Below are positions 47,285-57,225 of a stretch of 64,000 nt of DNA, piece after piece. This stretch comes from Deltaproteobacteria bacterium HGW-Deltaproteobacteria-15 (lineage in GTDB: Bacteria; Desulfobacterota; DSM-4660; Desulfatiglandales; HGW-15). How positions within the stretch are numbered: position 1 is the first letter of the stretch; each line of letters starts with the position of its first letter. The stretch spans positions 41,707-105,706 of the forward strand of contig PHBH01000048.1 of assembly GCA_002840535.1 (NCBI GenBank), in the 5' to 3' direction. The notes below the pieces were generated by a model. That model did no database searches. It was given only the letters and a program-made list of their open reading frames with translations, and had not been told where the DNA came from. The position numbers were made by a program, and so were the translations under genes.

Positions 47285-47567
47285 CCGGAAAAGACAGAAT
47301 GGATCAACCCCCTCGCCTTTCAGCGTCCCAGCTTGGCTCAGCCGTGGAAAGGCAAGGGCAGAGAGCATAGCGCATAGCGAAGAGGCCCAGATGCAGGATG
47401 GGTAGAGCGCAGCGAAACCCATCAGCAGAGTTCGCGCAGTTCCAGTCTTGTAATCTGGAGCAAGTCCTCCTTGCGACTTAGCTTGTCCCAATCAGAAGAA
47501 ATCGCAACCAGGAGGTTCCTCCAGAGAGAAGGATACTCGCCCTCTACTTCCCCAGCCGCCTCCACAA

Positions 47568-47773
47568 CAGGTTGCTCAAAAATGCCCAGATGCAAGTTGT
47601 GCTTTCTCAATCCGGCTATTTGTGGCAGCGCCCGATGACGGGGACCCACCCGAAGGGGTGGGGAGTCCGTGGCCCTTGACGGACAAGTCTTGAGGAGTGA
47701 GGCGTACATTATAGTACGCCGCAACGACGAGGGACGAGGGCAACATAGCAGATGGGCGTTTTTCAGCAACCTG
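47568..47773. mobile_element. MITE-like non-coding element with 26-bp imperfect terminal inverted repeats
   Basis: Left CAGGTTGCTCAAAAATGCCCAGATGC; right GCAGATGGGCGTTTTTCAGCAACCTG (22/26 complementary); internal palindrome GGCGTACATTATAGTACGCC at 47701-47720. Confidence 0.6.
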
Positions 47774-47774
47774 C

Positions 47775-49004
47775 TTAATCCAAGAAGATCGTCCCGCGAG
47801 GCTTGTCCAGAGCCAGCAGCAGAAGCAGATATCTCTTGAGCTTCTTGGTAATCAGGAATTCGTTTCTCACGCGGCGCTTCCCGTTCTCACCAAGACGCAT
47901 TGCCAGCTCCGGCTGGTTGAGAAGCGATCGGATGGCAAGGCTTGCCCCTTCCACTGTATGAACCAGGAGGCCGGTGTGACCGTCGATGATCTGAGCCGGT
48001 ATTCCTCCCACGGCACCGCCGATGACCGGTCGACCCTTCCAGAGCGCCTCGGCAACCGTCAGGGCGAACCCCTCCTTCAATGATTTTTGAAGGATCACCT
48101 GGGATCCGCGTTGAAAGGCATTGATCTCCAGCGGAATCGAAGGACTGAAAAGAAGGATGTGAATGTCGGGGTCGTTCCCGGCTTCATTGCGGACAAGTTC
48201 GAGGATTTTGTCCGACTCAGGATCGTCGGCAGCCTTGTCGCCTACGAGAAGAAGTCTGCAATCCACATACTTTCTGGCCAGCTTGAAGGCTTGCACCACT
48301 CCCACAGGATCCTTCCAGGGATCATATCTCGAAATCTGGGTCACAACGGGTTTGTCTCTCGGAATGCCGTATTTTTCAAAAACCCCGTCGATGTAGGATT
48401 CTTCGAGGTCCCTGTTCTTGTCATCCAAAGGGTCAATGGCCGGAAAAAACTGATACTGGGGAATGGCCAGCTCGGGTGAGAAGAGAGGGGAAGTAAAAAT
48501 TGCAGCGTCGTACTTTTCAATGGTGGGCCTCAAGAACTGCCACAACTGCGCATTGGGACGGGAAAGATCGATGTGGCAGCGCCAGACCCATCGGTTCTTC
48601 ATGTTGCTCTTGTGAAGGATCATGGCCGCAGGCTGCGGATCATGGATGACGATCAGGTCTTCCTCAAATATGAACTCTTTCGCGTTCATCCGATTGACCG
48701 AGAGATATTTTTCGAACTCGTCCTCCGAGAAAATCTGGGCCTTTCCCTGGAGTCCGTTGTGAAAGCTCTTCGTGATCTCATAGAACGGCTCATCCCCCTT
48801 GATGACTTCCCACGACACCTTAACGCCGAGCTCATTCAAAAGGGGAACGATTCGATGCAGCATCTCCGCCACTCCACCACCCACTGCAGTGGAGTTGACC
48901 ATCTTGATGGTTCGCCCGCCCACGTGAGAGGCGAGGATGGTCAGTTCCTCGATCACATCCGGTCCCACCACTTCTCTGTAGTCAAACAGATTTGCACCGT
49001 CCAT
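47775..49004 (-). CDS. TreT-like trehalose synthase / GT4 glycosyltransferase
   Basis: VNSTAVGGGVAEMLHRIVPLLNELGVKVSWEVIKGDEPFYEITKSFHNGLQG; WKGRPVIGGAVGGIPAQIIDGHTGLLV. Confidence 0.85.
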   Translation of the reverse strand: MDGANLFDYREVVGPDVIEELTILASHVGGRTIKMVNSTAVGGGVAEMLHRIVPLLNELGVKVSWEVIKGDEPFYEITKSFHNGLQGKAQIFSEDEFEKYLSVNRMNAKEFIFEEDLIVIHDPQPAAMILHKSNMKNRWVWRCHIDLSRPNAQLWQFLRPTIEKYDAAIFTSPLFSPELAIPQYQFFPAIDPLDDKNRDLEESYIDGVFEKYGIPRDKPVVTQISRYDPWKDPVGVVQAFKLARKYVDCRLLLVGDKAADDPESDKILELVRNEAGNDPDIHILLFSPSIPLEINAFQRGSQVILQKSLKEGFALTVAEALWKGRPVIGGAVGGIPAQIIDGHTGLLVHTVEGASLAIRSLLNQPELAMRLGENGKRRVRNEFLITKKLKRYLLLLLALDKPRGTIFLD

Positions 49005-49007
49005 AGT

Positions 49008-49160
49008 TACCCTGGTTTCTCCGGTTTCTTGGTTTATTTGGTTTATTTGGGTTTCTCTGGTTTGTTTGGTTTGTTTGGTTTACAGAAAATCAAAAAGAAA
49101 TGCGGTGTCGTGGATTTCTTTAACTAAACGAACCAAACAAACGAGATAAACCAACTAACC
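49008..49160. repeat. ~8-nt tandem array pair (TTGGTTTA / AACCAAAC), inverted arms, filling the DUF5752-treT junction
   Basis: Left GGTTTCTTGGTTTATTTGGTTTATTTGGGTTTCTCTGGTTTGTTTGGTTTGTTTGGTTTA; right AACTAAACGAACCAAACAAACGAGATAAACCAACTAACC. Confidence 0.85.
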
Positions 49161-49802
49161 GTTTAAGTGTTCATCGACCATATGAATGATTCTCGATCGC
49201 AAATCTTCAAGGGTATGGACATGGATATCGATTCTTTTGATCCTGGCCGCCAGTTCGGCCAGCCCAAGGCTTTTTTCGATCCAGGTGGAAAAATCGTCGG
49301 TCTCCAGTTTCGTTTCCAGTCTCGATTCTATGAAATGGTAATACAGGGAATCTCTGCTGATCGCAGAAAGAAGGTCACGAAACGAACTGAGGTCATAGGC
49401 GAACTTGTCGGTGAGATAGATGAATCTCTGAACATCGTGGAGAAAGAAGGGATCGTCGGCTTTCTTGTCGAACGCGGCGGGCTTCAACGTGCGGTAGTTC
49501 TCGATGATGTGCACCAGACGTTGCCTGAGACTCTCCACCGAAGAATACTCCCTGAAATCCACGGCCATGATCTTTTCGGCGAGCGCATTTTCACCAAGAC
49601 TCCTCAATACCCAAACCGCGAAGTCGCTGTTATAGGGGGCTCGAACCTCCCGCAGTTTGTGAAGCGCCGAAAAGGTGTGGTTGAAGATGGAGGATTCCGT
49701 GCATGTCCTTATCAGGTCAAGGAGTTCGGGAAGGGTATACGCCCGTTTTCCGGTCAGCACCTCCAGCGAAGCGCTGGAACGAAACTGCAGCACATCTCTC
49801 AC
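49155..49802 (-). CDS. DUF5752-like protein in GlgE/trehalose cluster
   Basis: Likely GTG start at 49802 (VRDVLQFRSSASLEVLTGKRAYTLPELLDLIRTCTESSIFNHTFSALHK). Sequence upstream of this in the ORF track is antisense/out-of-frame to glgB. Confidence 0.75.
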   Translation of the reverse strand: MRDVLQFRSSASLEVLTGKRAYTLPELLDLIRTCTESSIFNHTFSALHKLREVRAPYNSDFAVWVLRSLGENALAEKIMAVDFREYSSVESLRQRLVHIIENYRTLKPAAFDKKADDPFFLHDVQRFIYLTDKFAYDLSSFRDLLSAISRDSLYYHFIESRLETKLETDDFSTWIEKSLGLAELAARIKRIDIHVHTLEDLRSRIIHMVDEHLNG

Positions 49803-49804
49803 GA

Positions 49805-51730
49805 TTACCCCCTCTTCAAGTAGATCACCCCAAGGGGCGGCAAGGTCAGATTGAGCGAATGAGGGAATCCATGGAATGGAACCGGCGAGGCCTGAATCCC
49901 TCCCATGTTGCCCTGGCCGCTTCCGGAGTACCCCGTTGCGTCGCTGTTCAAGACCTCTTTCCAGAAGCCGCCGGAGGGCGCCCCCACCCTGTAATTCTGG
50001 CGCGGAACCGGCGTGAAATTGCAGGCAACGATAATGGGATCTTCTTCCCCGTCCATTCTCATGAGGCTTACCGTGCTCTGTTGCGAGTCGCTGCAATCGA
50101 TCCACCGGAAACCCGACGGATCGAAGTCGACTTGGTGGAGGACTTTCTCTCTTCTGTAAAGGCCATTCAGATCGCTCACCCACCGCTGAAGCCCTGTGTG
50201 AAGGGGTGAGTCGAGAAGATTCCATTCCAGGCTCGCCTCGTGATACCACTCACTCCATTGGCCGAACTCCCCTCCCATGAAGATGAGCTTTTTGCCGGGC
50301 TGCGCATACATGTAGCCGAAAAGCAGCCTGAGGTTGGCAAACTTCTGCCAGTCGTCGCCCGGCATCTTTCTGATGAGCGAGCCTTTGCCGTAAACGACTT
50401 CGTCATGGGAAAGAGGGAGTACGAAGTTTTCATGGAAGGCGTAGAGCATCCGGAAGGTCAATCTGTCATGGTGAAACTTTCGGTGAATGGGGTCCTTGCT
50501 CATGTAATCCAGGGTATCGTGCATCCAGCCCATGTCCCATTTCATACCGAACCCCAGTCCACCTACGTACGTGGGCCGCGAGACCATGGGCCATGAAGTG
50601 GATTCCTCCGCAATCGTCTGCGCATCCGGGAATTCCCTGTATATATCTTCGTTGAAACGGCGCAGGAACTGGATGGCTTCCAGGTTCTCCTTGCCTCCAT
50701 ACTTGTTAGGGATCCATCCCCCCTCGCTTCGTCCGTAATCCAGATAGAGCATGGAAGCGACGGCATCGACGCGGAGCCCGTCGGCATGGTACTTCTCAAG
50801 CCAGAAGAATCCACTGCTGCATAAGAACCCCCTGACCTCGTTTCGGGAATAATTGAATATGAAGCTATCCCAGTCGGGGTGGATGCCCTGTCGGGGATCC
50901 TCGTGCTCATAGAGATGGGTGCCGTCGAAAAACCCGAGCCCGTGCTCGTCCGTAGGAAAGTGAGAGGGTACCCAGTCCAGGAGCACTCCGATCCCGTGCT
51001 GGTGAAAACGGTCAATCAGAAACATGAGATCCTGGGGGGTTCCAAAACGGCTTGAAGGCGAAAAATATCCCAGGGACTGATATCCCCAGGACCCGTAGAA
51101 GGGATGTTCCATAATAGGAAGGAATTCCACATGAGTGAACCCCATCTTCTGCACATACTCCGGGAGATAGTTCGCTATCTCGCGATAAGTGAGGAACCGA
51201 TTTCCCTCTTCCGGAACCCTCCTCCACGAGCCGAGGTGAACCTCATAAATGGAAATCGGCGCCTGGCCTCGGTTCTTTTCCCTTCTTCCTCCCATCCATT
51301 CCTGATCTTCCCAGGAATAATCGAGATCCCAGACGATGGATCCGGTGTGCGGAGGCGTTTCCCCATGGAAAGCAAAGGGGTCGGCCTTGTCTGCGCGGTA
51401 CCCGTTGTATTTTGAGGCCACATGGTACTTGTATTTGGCACCTTTGCCTAAGCCTGGGATGAATCCCTCCCAAATCCCGGATTGACCCCTTGGTCTCAGA
51501 TCATGGGTTGTCTTGTCCCACCCATTGAAATCACCAAAAACGGTCACGCGCTCCGCATTCGGCGCCCAGACCGAGAAGGAAACGCCTTCCGCTCCCTGAT
51601 GATTCGCGAGATGGCTGCCCAACTTGTTGAACAGATGCAGATGGGTTCCCTCATTGAAGAGATACAGGTCCTCTTCGCTCAAAAGGGTGTGCTCATACCA
51701 TACAGGTCCATTCGATTTTCTTGCCTCCAC
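49805..51730 (-). CDS. glgB: 1,4-alpha-glucan branching enzyme
   Basis: [72 protein letters not shown]. Confidence 0.96.
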   Translation of the reverse strand: MEARKSNGPVWYEHTLLSEEDLYLFNEGTHLHLFNKLGSHLANHQGAEGVSFSVWAPNAERVTVFGDFNGWDKTTHDLRPRGQSGIWEGFIPGLGKGAKYKYHVASKYNGYRADKADPFAFHGETPPHTGSIVWDLDYSWEDQEWMGGRREKNRGQAPISIYEVHLGSWRRVPEEGNRFLTYREIANYLPEYVQKMGFTHVEFLPIMEHPFYGSWGYQSLGYFSPSSRFGTPQDLMFLIDRFHQHGIGVLLDWVPSHFPTDEHGLGFFDGTHLYEHEDPRQGIHPDWDSFIFNYSRNEVRGFLCSSGFFWLEKYHADGLRVDAVASMLYLDYGRSEGGWIPNKYGGKENLEAIQFLRRFNEDIYREFPDAQTIAEESTSWPMVSRPTYVGGLGFGMKWDMGWMHDTLDYMSKDPIHRKFHHDRLTFRMLYAFHENFVLPLSHDEVVYGKGSLIRKMPGDDWQKFANLRLLFGYMYAQPGKKLIFMGGEFGQWSEWYHEASLEWNLLDSPLHTGLQRWVSDLNGLYRREKVLHQVDFDPSGFRWIDCSDSQQSTVSLMRMDGEEDPIIVACNFTPVPRQNYRVGAPSGGFWKEVLNSDATGYSGSGQGNMGGIQASPVPFHGFPHSLNLTLPPLGVIYLKRG

Positions 51731-51773
51731 TGCGTCACTCCCCCTTTCGGTAAATCCGAATATCGACTCGCTC

Positions 51774-54700
51774 TTATCTATTTTCCCCGGACATGAATCC
51801 CAAAAGCCCCTTGAAAGGGATCTTCAGCCACTCCGGTCGATTGTTCAATTCATAGCCCATCTCGTAAACCGCCTTTTCCAGAAGAAATGTGTCGAGAAGC
51901 ATCTGGAGTTCCTCCCGGGTGGAAGGGAGAAATTTTCCGGTTTCGGCCGCCGTCAGGTATGCTCTCAAAAAAACTCTGCAAACCCATTGCACCCACAAAT
52001 TCAAACACTGCTCGAAATAGTCCATGTCGTCCGGGTTCACGACCCCATGGGTCTGCTGTGCGAAAAGCGCGGAATAGCCGGCGTACTGAAAGGAGCGAAG
52101 CATCCCTGCCACATCCCTCAGGGGCGAGCGCTTCAGTCTTCTCTCCGACAGGGGTCTTGCAGGCTCGCCTTCGAAGTCTATGATCACAAAATCCTTGCCG
52201 GTATACAGAACCTGTCCCAGGTGAAAGTCGCCGTGGCACCGGATTCTGCGGGCGGTGATTCTCATGCGCGTAATGGCGCGGAAGCGTTCAAGTATGGGGC
52301 CTTCGAGAGCGAGGACCTTCACTGCGTCGGATTTCAGGGACAGGGGAAGGTCTTTGATCTGTCTTCTGAGGGTATTGAAAACGCGGCCGTTCAGGTTTCG
52401 CAACGACTGATAGAGGGAGCGCTGGTACAGTGTTGAGAAGCCCTCCGGAGTGAATTCGGGATTCTCGCGCTCCGATGCCAGAATGGAATGCAGTTCCCCG
52501 GTTCGGGACCCCAGACGACGGGCGGGCTCGATAAAAGGACCCACCGCTTCAAAGGCTCCCTGAGGCAGTTCCTCCTCGTCTCCGGACCATGCCAGCGGCT
52601 TCTCGGGGAAGGGGATCTCCTCCATCGTTTTTCTTTTTGCCGCGGCCATCTCCAGGAATCCCCGCAGCACATCCTGAACATAGGTCCATGCATCGCCCTG
52701 GTTGGGAACGAATTCCACAAGGCCGGCCAGATTCATCGAACCCTTCTTGCCCTTGTCATACTCCAGGGATCCCAGTACGGCCGGGACAAAATCGCAGCCT
52801 TTCTCGGTCAGAAACCGTCCGATCTCGAGATCCGGATCCATCCCTTCCTCCAATAGCCGAACGAGCTTGAGGATAAAACGCTTCCCATAAACGATCGAGG
52901 TGTTGGTCTGCTCCGCCTTGATCAGGGCGGGCTCCAGGGACTCGGCTTCCCGCAATGCGGAGGCAAGATGTTTTGCGGGTTGCGCCACAATCCTGCCTTC
53001 CGCCGCCCTCACGTGCCTCGGCTTGGATAAAAAATCGAGCAGGGCTTCGCTCGCAGAGCGATCTACCGAGGCATCGAAGAGAATCCCCTCTCTGCCGTCT
53101 GCATGTTTCAACCTTGTAATCACTGCCTGCGGGTAATCGGCAATGACTCTCTCGGCCTGCTCTCCCTCTGCCTTCATGAGGGGGAGGAGATAGGTTTCTC
53201 CCTCTCCATCCCTGTACTCTACCTGAATCAGACTGAGAGTGAGAGCTTTTATTGCATGCTCAAGAGAGAGCATCTCCCGGAAAACGGCTGTTCGAACAGA
53301 GCGGGCTTTGCTCCTGAACCAGCGGCTTCTTTGGAGAAAATCGGGCAGAACCTTCTCTATGGATTCACGGTCGGCTTTTTGGAAGGGAAGATCCTCCTTT
53401 CCCGAGAGCGGAACAAGCGGGAGATCCTGCCTGCTGGAAATTTCGATCATGCCCCCGACCTTTTTCGAAGGTTCCAGGCAAAACCAGTAAAAACCATGGG
53501 GACCGAACGAGAGGGGGAGAACGTTTTCCTTCATGAGGGGGAACGTAACTCTGCCAAACATCTCCACGGGCACCCTTCCGGCAAAGGAGGAAAGGTCCAG
53601 CTCCGTATACTGCACGAAGCGGGAGAGGTTGGCCGCGACCAGGACGTGCTCGTCCTGATAGGATCTGACATAAACGAGGACTTTGTAGTTATCCGGATCC
53701 AGAAACTGAATGCTCCCCCTGCTGAATGCCCTGTATCTCTTCCTCAGGAGAAAAAGGCGCTTCATCCACCAGAGAAGAGATTGCGGATTCGCCTGCTGCG
53801 CCTCTACGTTGATGGTTTCATAATGGTACTCCGGGTCGGTGATCAGAGGGAGGTACAGCTTCTGGGGATTGGCGCGGGAAAAACCCGCATTCCGATCCGC
53901 ACTCCACTGCATGGGCGTTCGCACGCCGTTTCGGTCCCCCAGGTAAAAGTTGTCTCCCATCCCGATTTCATCTCCGTAGTAGAGAATGGGGGTTCCGGGC
54001 ATGGAGCAGAGAAGACTGCTCATGAGCTCGATCCTTCTGCGATTGTTGGCCAGGAGCGGGGCAAGTCGCCTCCTGATTCCCAGGTTGACCCTCATCCTGG
54101 GGTCCTGGGCATAGACGCGGTACATGTAATCCCTTTCCTCGTCCGTGACCATTTCCAGGGTGAGTTCGTCATGGTTGCGCAGGAAGATGGCCCATTGGCA
54201 GCATTCGTCGACGGCAGGGGTCTGCTCCATGATGTCTACGATGGGGAAGCGGTTTTCCATGCGAATGGCCATGAACATCCTGGGCATCAATGGGAAGTGG
54301 AAGGCCATCTGCGCTTCGTCCCCTTTTCCGAAATAGGCTGCAGCATCTTCCGGCCACTGGTTGGCTTCGGCCAGCAGAATCCGGTTTGCATGCTTCGCGT
54401 CGACGTGGGCTCTCATTGTCCTGAGAAATTCGTGTGTCTCGGGAAGATTTTCGCAGTTGGTCCCTTCTCTCTCGAAGAGGTAGGGCACGGCATCCAGCCG
54501 CAACCCGTCCACGCCCATGTCGAGCCAGTAGTCGAGGAGATTGAGGATGGCCTTCCTCACGTGAGGATTGTTATAGTTCAGATCGGGCTGGTGGGAGTAG
54601 AAGCGGTGCCAGTAATACGCTTTCGCCACCGGGTCCCAGGCCCAATTCGAAGATTCGAAATCCTGAAAAATGATGCGCGCTTCCTCGTAACGAACAGGGG

Positions 54701-55109
54701 TATCGCTCCATACATAGAAATCTCTCCACCTGCTTCCGGATTTGGCCCGGCGCGCGCGTTGGAACCAGGGGTGCTGATCCGAGGTATGGTTTACCACCAG
54801 TTCCGTGATCACGCGCAGGTCACGCCTGTGGGCTTCCCGGAGGAAATTCCTGAAATCGCGCAACGTGCCGTATTCGGGATGAATGGATCTGTAATCGGCA
54901 ATATCATAGCCGTCGTCCTTGAGAGGGGAAGGGAAGAAGGGAAGCAGCCAGAGCGCGGTCACCCCAAGATCCTGAAGATAGTCCAGCCCAGAGGTCAAAC
55001 CCTTGAAATCGCCGATGCCGTCGCCGTCGCTGTCACAGAATGCCTTTACGTGAAGCTGATAGACCAGTGCGTCTTTGAACCACAGCGGTGGGGGCCCGTT
55101 CTGTTTCAT
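51774..55109 (-). CDS. treS: Maltose alpha-D-glucosyltransferase (trehalose synthase) fused to maltokinase
   Basis: N-terminal TreS ([41 protein letters not shown]) and C-terminal kinase ([50 protein letters not shown]). Confidence 0.95.
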   Translation of the reverse strand: MKQNGPPPLWFKDALVYQLHVKAFCDSDGDGIGDFKGLTSGLDYLQDLGVTALWLLPFFPSPLKDDGYDIADYRSIHPEYGTLRDFRNFLREAHRRDLRVITELVVNHTSDQHPWFQRARRAKSGSRWRDFYVWSDTPVRYEEARIIFQDFESSNWAWDPVAKAYYWHRFYSHQPDLNYNNPHVRKAILNLLDYWLDMGVDGLRLDAVPYLFEREGTNCENLPETHEFLRTMRAHVDAKHANRILLAEANQWPEDAAAYFGKGDEAQMAFHFPLMPRMFMAIRMENRFPIVDIMEQTPAVDECCQWAIFLRNHDELTLEMVTDEERDYMYRVYAQDPRMRVNLGIRRRLAPLLANNRRRIELMSSLLCSMPGTPILYYGDEIGMGDNFYLGDRNGVRTPMQWSADRNAGFSRANPQKLYLPLITDPEYHYETINVEAQQANPQSLLWWMKRLFLLRKRYRAFSRGSIQFLDPDNYKVLVYVRSYQDEHVLVAANLSRFVQYTELDLSSFAGRVPVEMFGRVTFPLMKENVLPLSFGPHGFYWFCLEPSKKVGGMIEISSRQDLPLVPLSGKEDLPFQKADRESIEKVLPDFLQRSRWFRSKARSVRTAVFREMLSLEHAIKALTLSLIQVEYRDGEGETYLLPLMKAEGEQAERVIADYPQAVITRLKHADGREGILFDASVDRSASEALLDFLSKPRHVRAAEGRIVAQPAKHLASALREAESLEPALIKAEQTNTSIVYGKRFILKLVRLLEEGMDPDLEIGRFLTEKGCDFVPAVLGSLEYDKGKKGSMNLAGLVEFVPNQGDAWTYVQDVLRGFLEMAAAKRKTMEEIPFPEKPLAWSGDEEELPQGAFEAVGPFIEPARRLGSRTGELHSILASERENPEFTPEGFSTLYQRSLYQSLRNLNGRVFNTLRRQIKDLPLSLKSDAVKVLALEGPILERFRAITRMRITARRIRCHGDFHLGQVLYTGKDFVIIDFEGEPARPLSERRLKRSPLRDVAGMLRSFQYAGYSALFAQQTHGVVNPDDMDYFEQCLNLWVQWVCRVFLRAYLTAAETGKFLPSTREELQMLLDTFLLEKAVYEMGYELNNRPEWLKIPFKGLLGFMSGENR

Positions 55110-55124
55110 AATCGATCCCTGTCT

Positions 55125-57119
55125 CTACATGAAATAGTCGAAATCTCTCTCCGTCCTTAAACGCCGGCGCACGCGGAACACTTGAGCCGGAGAAACCCTG
55201 GGGTCCAACTCGACATAGTTCCTTGCTCCATGCCAGAGGAACCGTCCCTCGCCCAAAAGGTCGTGCATCTGATACCCCTCCCGCGACTCGAGCCCCATCT
55301 CCTCGGCAGGGAAATGGACCCATGCGCCGTGGGTGTGGTGCGGGTCGAGATTGATCACCACGAACAGAATATTGGAGTAGTCCTCCGTGTGTTTTGAAAA
55401 ACAGAGGATCTGCTCATGATCCGATTCGTGAAACCCGAGACCCCGGTCGCTCTGAAGCGCCGGATTTTCCCTCCGGATGCGGTTCAATCTGCCGATGAAC
55501 TCCCTGAGGCTGAATGGATCATGAATGTTCCAGTCCTTGACCTCATATTTTTCCGAATCGAGATACTCCTCGCTCCCCCACTCCTTTGCTCTGCCTTCGC
55601 ATAACTCAAAAGCCGGCCCGTAGATGCCCCAGTTCGCGCCTAGCATGGCGGCCAGCGCCGCCCTCGTCATAAACGCCGGTCTGCCTCCGGTCTGCAGATT
55701 CTCTGTCAGGATATCGGGTGTATTGGGCCAGAGGTTCGGCCTGAAAAACTCATGCACATCCGTGAGGGTCAACTCTCGAAAGTACTCGACGATCTCCCAA
55801 GCGGTGTTTCGCCATGCAAAATAGGTGTAGGACTGCGTGAACCCGAGCTTGGCAAGCCGGTACATGACCTTGGGCCGGGTGAAGGCCTCGGAGAGGAATA
55901 GAACGTCGGGGAAATCCTTTTTGATGTTGCCGATCAGCCATTCCCAGAATTCAAACGGCTTGGTGTGAGGATTGTCCACCCGGAAGATCCGCACCCCCTG
56001 TTCGATCCAGAAGTACACGACGCTCAGGAGCTCGGAAAAAAGCTCCTGCCAGCGATCGGTTTCAAAATGGATGGGAAAGATGTCCTCGTATTTCTTGGGA
56101 GGGTTTTCCGCATACTGGATCGCGCCGTCCGGCCGATGCCTGAACCACTCGGGGTGTTCCCTCACATAAGGATGGTCGGGGCTGCATTGGTAGGCGAGGT
56201 CCAGCGCGATCTCTATCCCGTGCTCCTGTGCCTTCTTGAGAAGGGAACGGAAATCGGCGAGTGTGCCGAGCTCAGGATGCACCGCCTTGTGACCGCCTTC
56301 TTCCGAGCCGATGGCCCATGGGCTGCCCGGATCTCCGGGTTCTCCAACCGCCGAGTTGTTCCTGCCTTTTCGATGAGTGGTCCCGATCGGGTGAATGGGA
56401 GGGAGATAGAGAACGTCAAATCCCATATCGGCGATATAGGACAGCCGCTGCTTACAATCGTTAAACGTGCCATGGCCGCCTTCCCGGCCGGCCCAGCGGG
56501 AACGGGGGAACATTTCGTACCAGGCGCTGAAGCGGGCTTTCTCCCTGTCAACCACCACCGCCAGCTCGCATCCATATGTGGCTGCGGAAGCCCTGTCCGG
56601 CCAGCGATCCATCAGGGAGTCGAGTTCGTCCCAGAGGGCCGGAGAAATCCCGGAACCCCTTCCTGCCGCTTTTTCCATCTCCTCGGCAAGATCCTGAATT
56701 CTTGCAGCCGCGCTTCCTTCCGCCCTCTTTGATGCCTCGTGAGCCATTTGGACGCCGATCATCATGTCGACCGAGACGTTCTGTCTCGCTCTCATTTTCT
56801 TAATGAGATCCCTTCGCCAGCTCTTGAAGGGGTCGATCCATGCGCGAAGGGTGTAGCGATAGATTCCTGCTTCCGCGACCTCGAAGGAACCCCGCCATCG
56901 ATCGTTCACGAGGGGCTTCATCGGCGAAAATGCCCAATCCGGATCGGCTTCCCTTCGAAACAGCAGGACAGAGGAGATGACATCGTGGCCGTCAACGAAG
57001 ATATCGGCTTCCACATTAACGCTCTCTCCAACGGTTCGCTTGATCGGAAACCTGCCGCAGTCCACTTGCGGGGCCACGTTCTCTATAACGACTCTGGGTG
57101 TTCTTTGTACCGGGATCAC
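55125..57119 (-). CDS. glgE: Alpha-1,4-glucan:maltose-1-phosphate maltosyltransferase
   Basis: RVVIENVAPQVDCGRFPIKRTVGESVNVEADIFVDGHDVI; FDVLYLPPIHPIGTTHRKGRNNS; GVRIFRVDNPHTKPFEFWEWLI. Confidence 0.95.
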   Translation of the reverse strand: MIPVQRTPRVVIENVAPQVDCGRFPIKRTVGESVNVEADIFVDGHDVISSVLLFRREADPDWAFSPMKPLVNDRWRGSFEVAEAGIYRYTLRAWIDPFKSWRRDLIKKMRARQNVSVDMMIGVQMAHEASKRAEGSAAARIQDLAEEMEKAAGRGSGISPALWDELDSLMDRWPDRASAATYGCELAVVVDREKARFSAWYEMFPRSRWAGREGGHGTFNDCKQRLSYIADMGFDVLYLPPIHPIGTTHRKGRNNSAVGEPGDPGSPWAIGSEEGGHKAVHPELGTLADFRSLLKKAQEHGIEIALDLAYQCSPDHPYVREHPEWFRHRPDGAIQYAENPPKKYEDIFPIHFETDRWQELFSELLSVVYFWIEQGVRIFRVDNPHTKPFEFWEWLIGNIKKDFPDVLFLSEAFTRPKVMYRLAKLGFTQSYTYFAWRNTAWEIVEYFRELTLTDVHEFFRPNLWPNTPDILTENLQTGGRPAFMTRAALAAMLGANWGIYGPAFELCEGRAKEWGSEEYLDSEKYEVKDWNIHDPFSLREFIGRLNRIRRENPALQSDRGLGFHESDHEQILCFSKHTEDYSNILFVVINLDPHHTHGAWVHFPAEEMGLESREGYQMHDLLGEGRFLWHGARNYVELDPRVSPAQVFRVRRRLRTERDFDYFM

Positions 57120-57225
57120 GCTGCGCTCCTTTTACTCATCCACGGATAGACAGAACAGAGAATCTTATATACCATCTCTCATTTGCGGCTGAATGTCAGC
57201 CCATTTCCTTTCCAGGAGAATCTCC

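Noticed and set aside
47422-47769. 115-aa minus-strand ORF
   Set aside because: Lies mostly inside the MITE-like repeat; better explained as chance ORF.
49803-50249. N-terminal extension of the DUF5752 ORF
   Set aside because: Overlaps glgB out of frame; the recognisable protein begins at the GTG at 49802.
53103-55160. 685-aa plus-strand ORF opposite treS
   Set aside because: Antisense to a confidently identified TreS-maltokinase fusion. The translation has no recognisable domain and is rich in H/R/G/P as expected from antisense reading of high-GC3 coding DNA.
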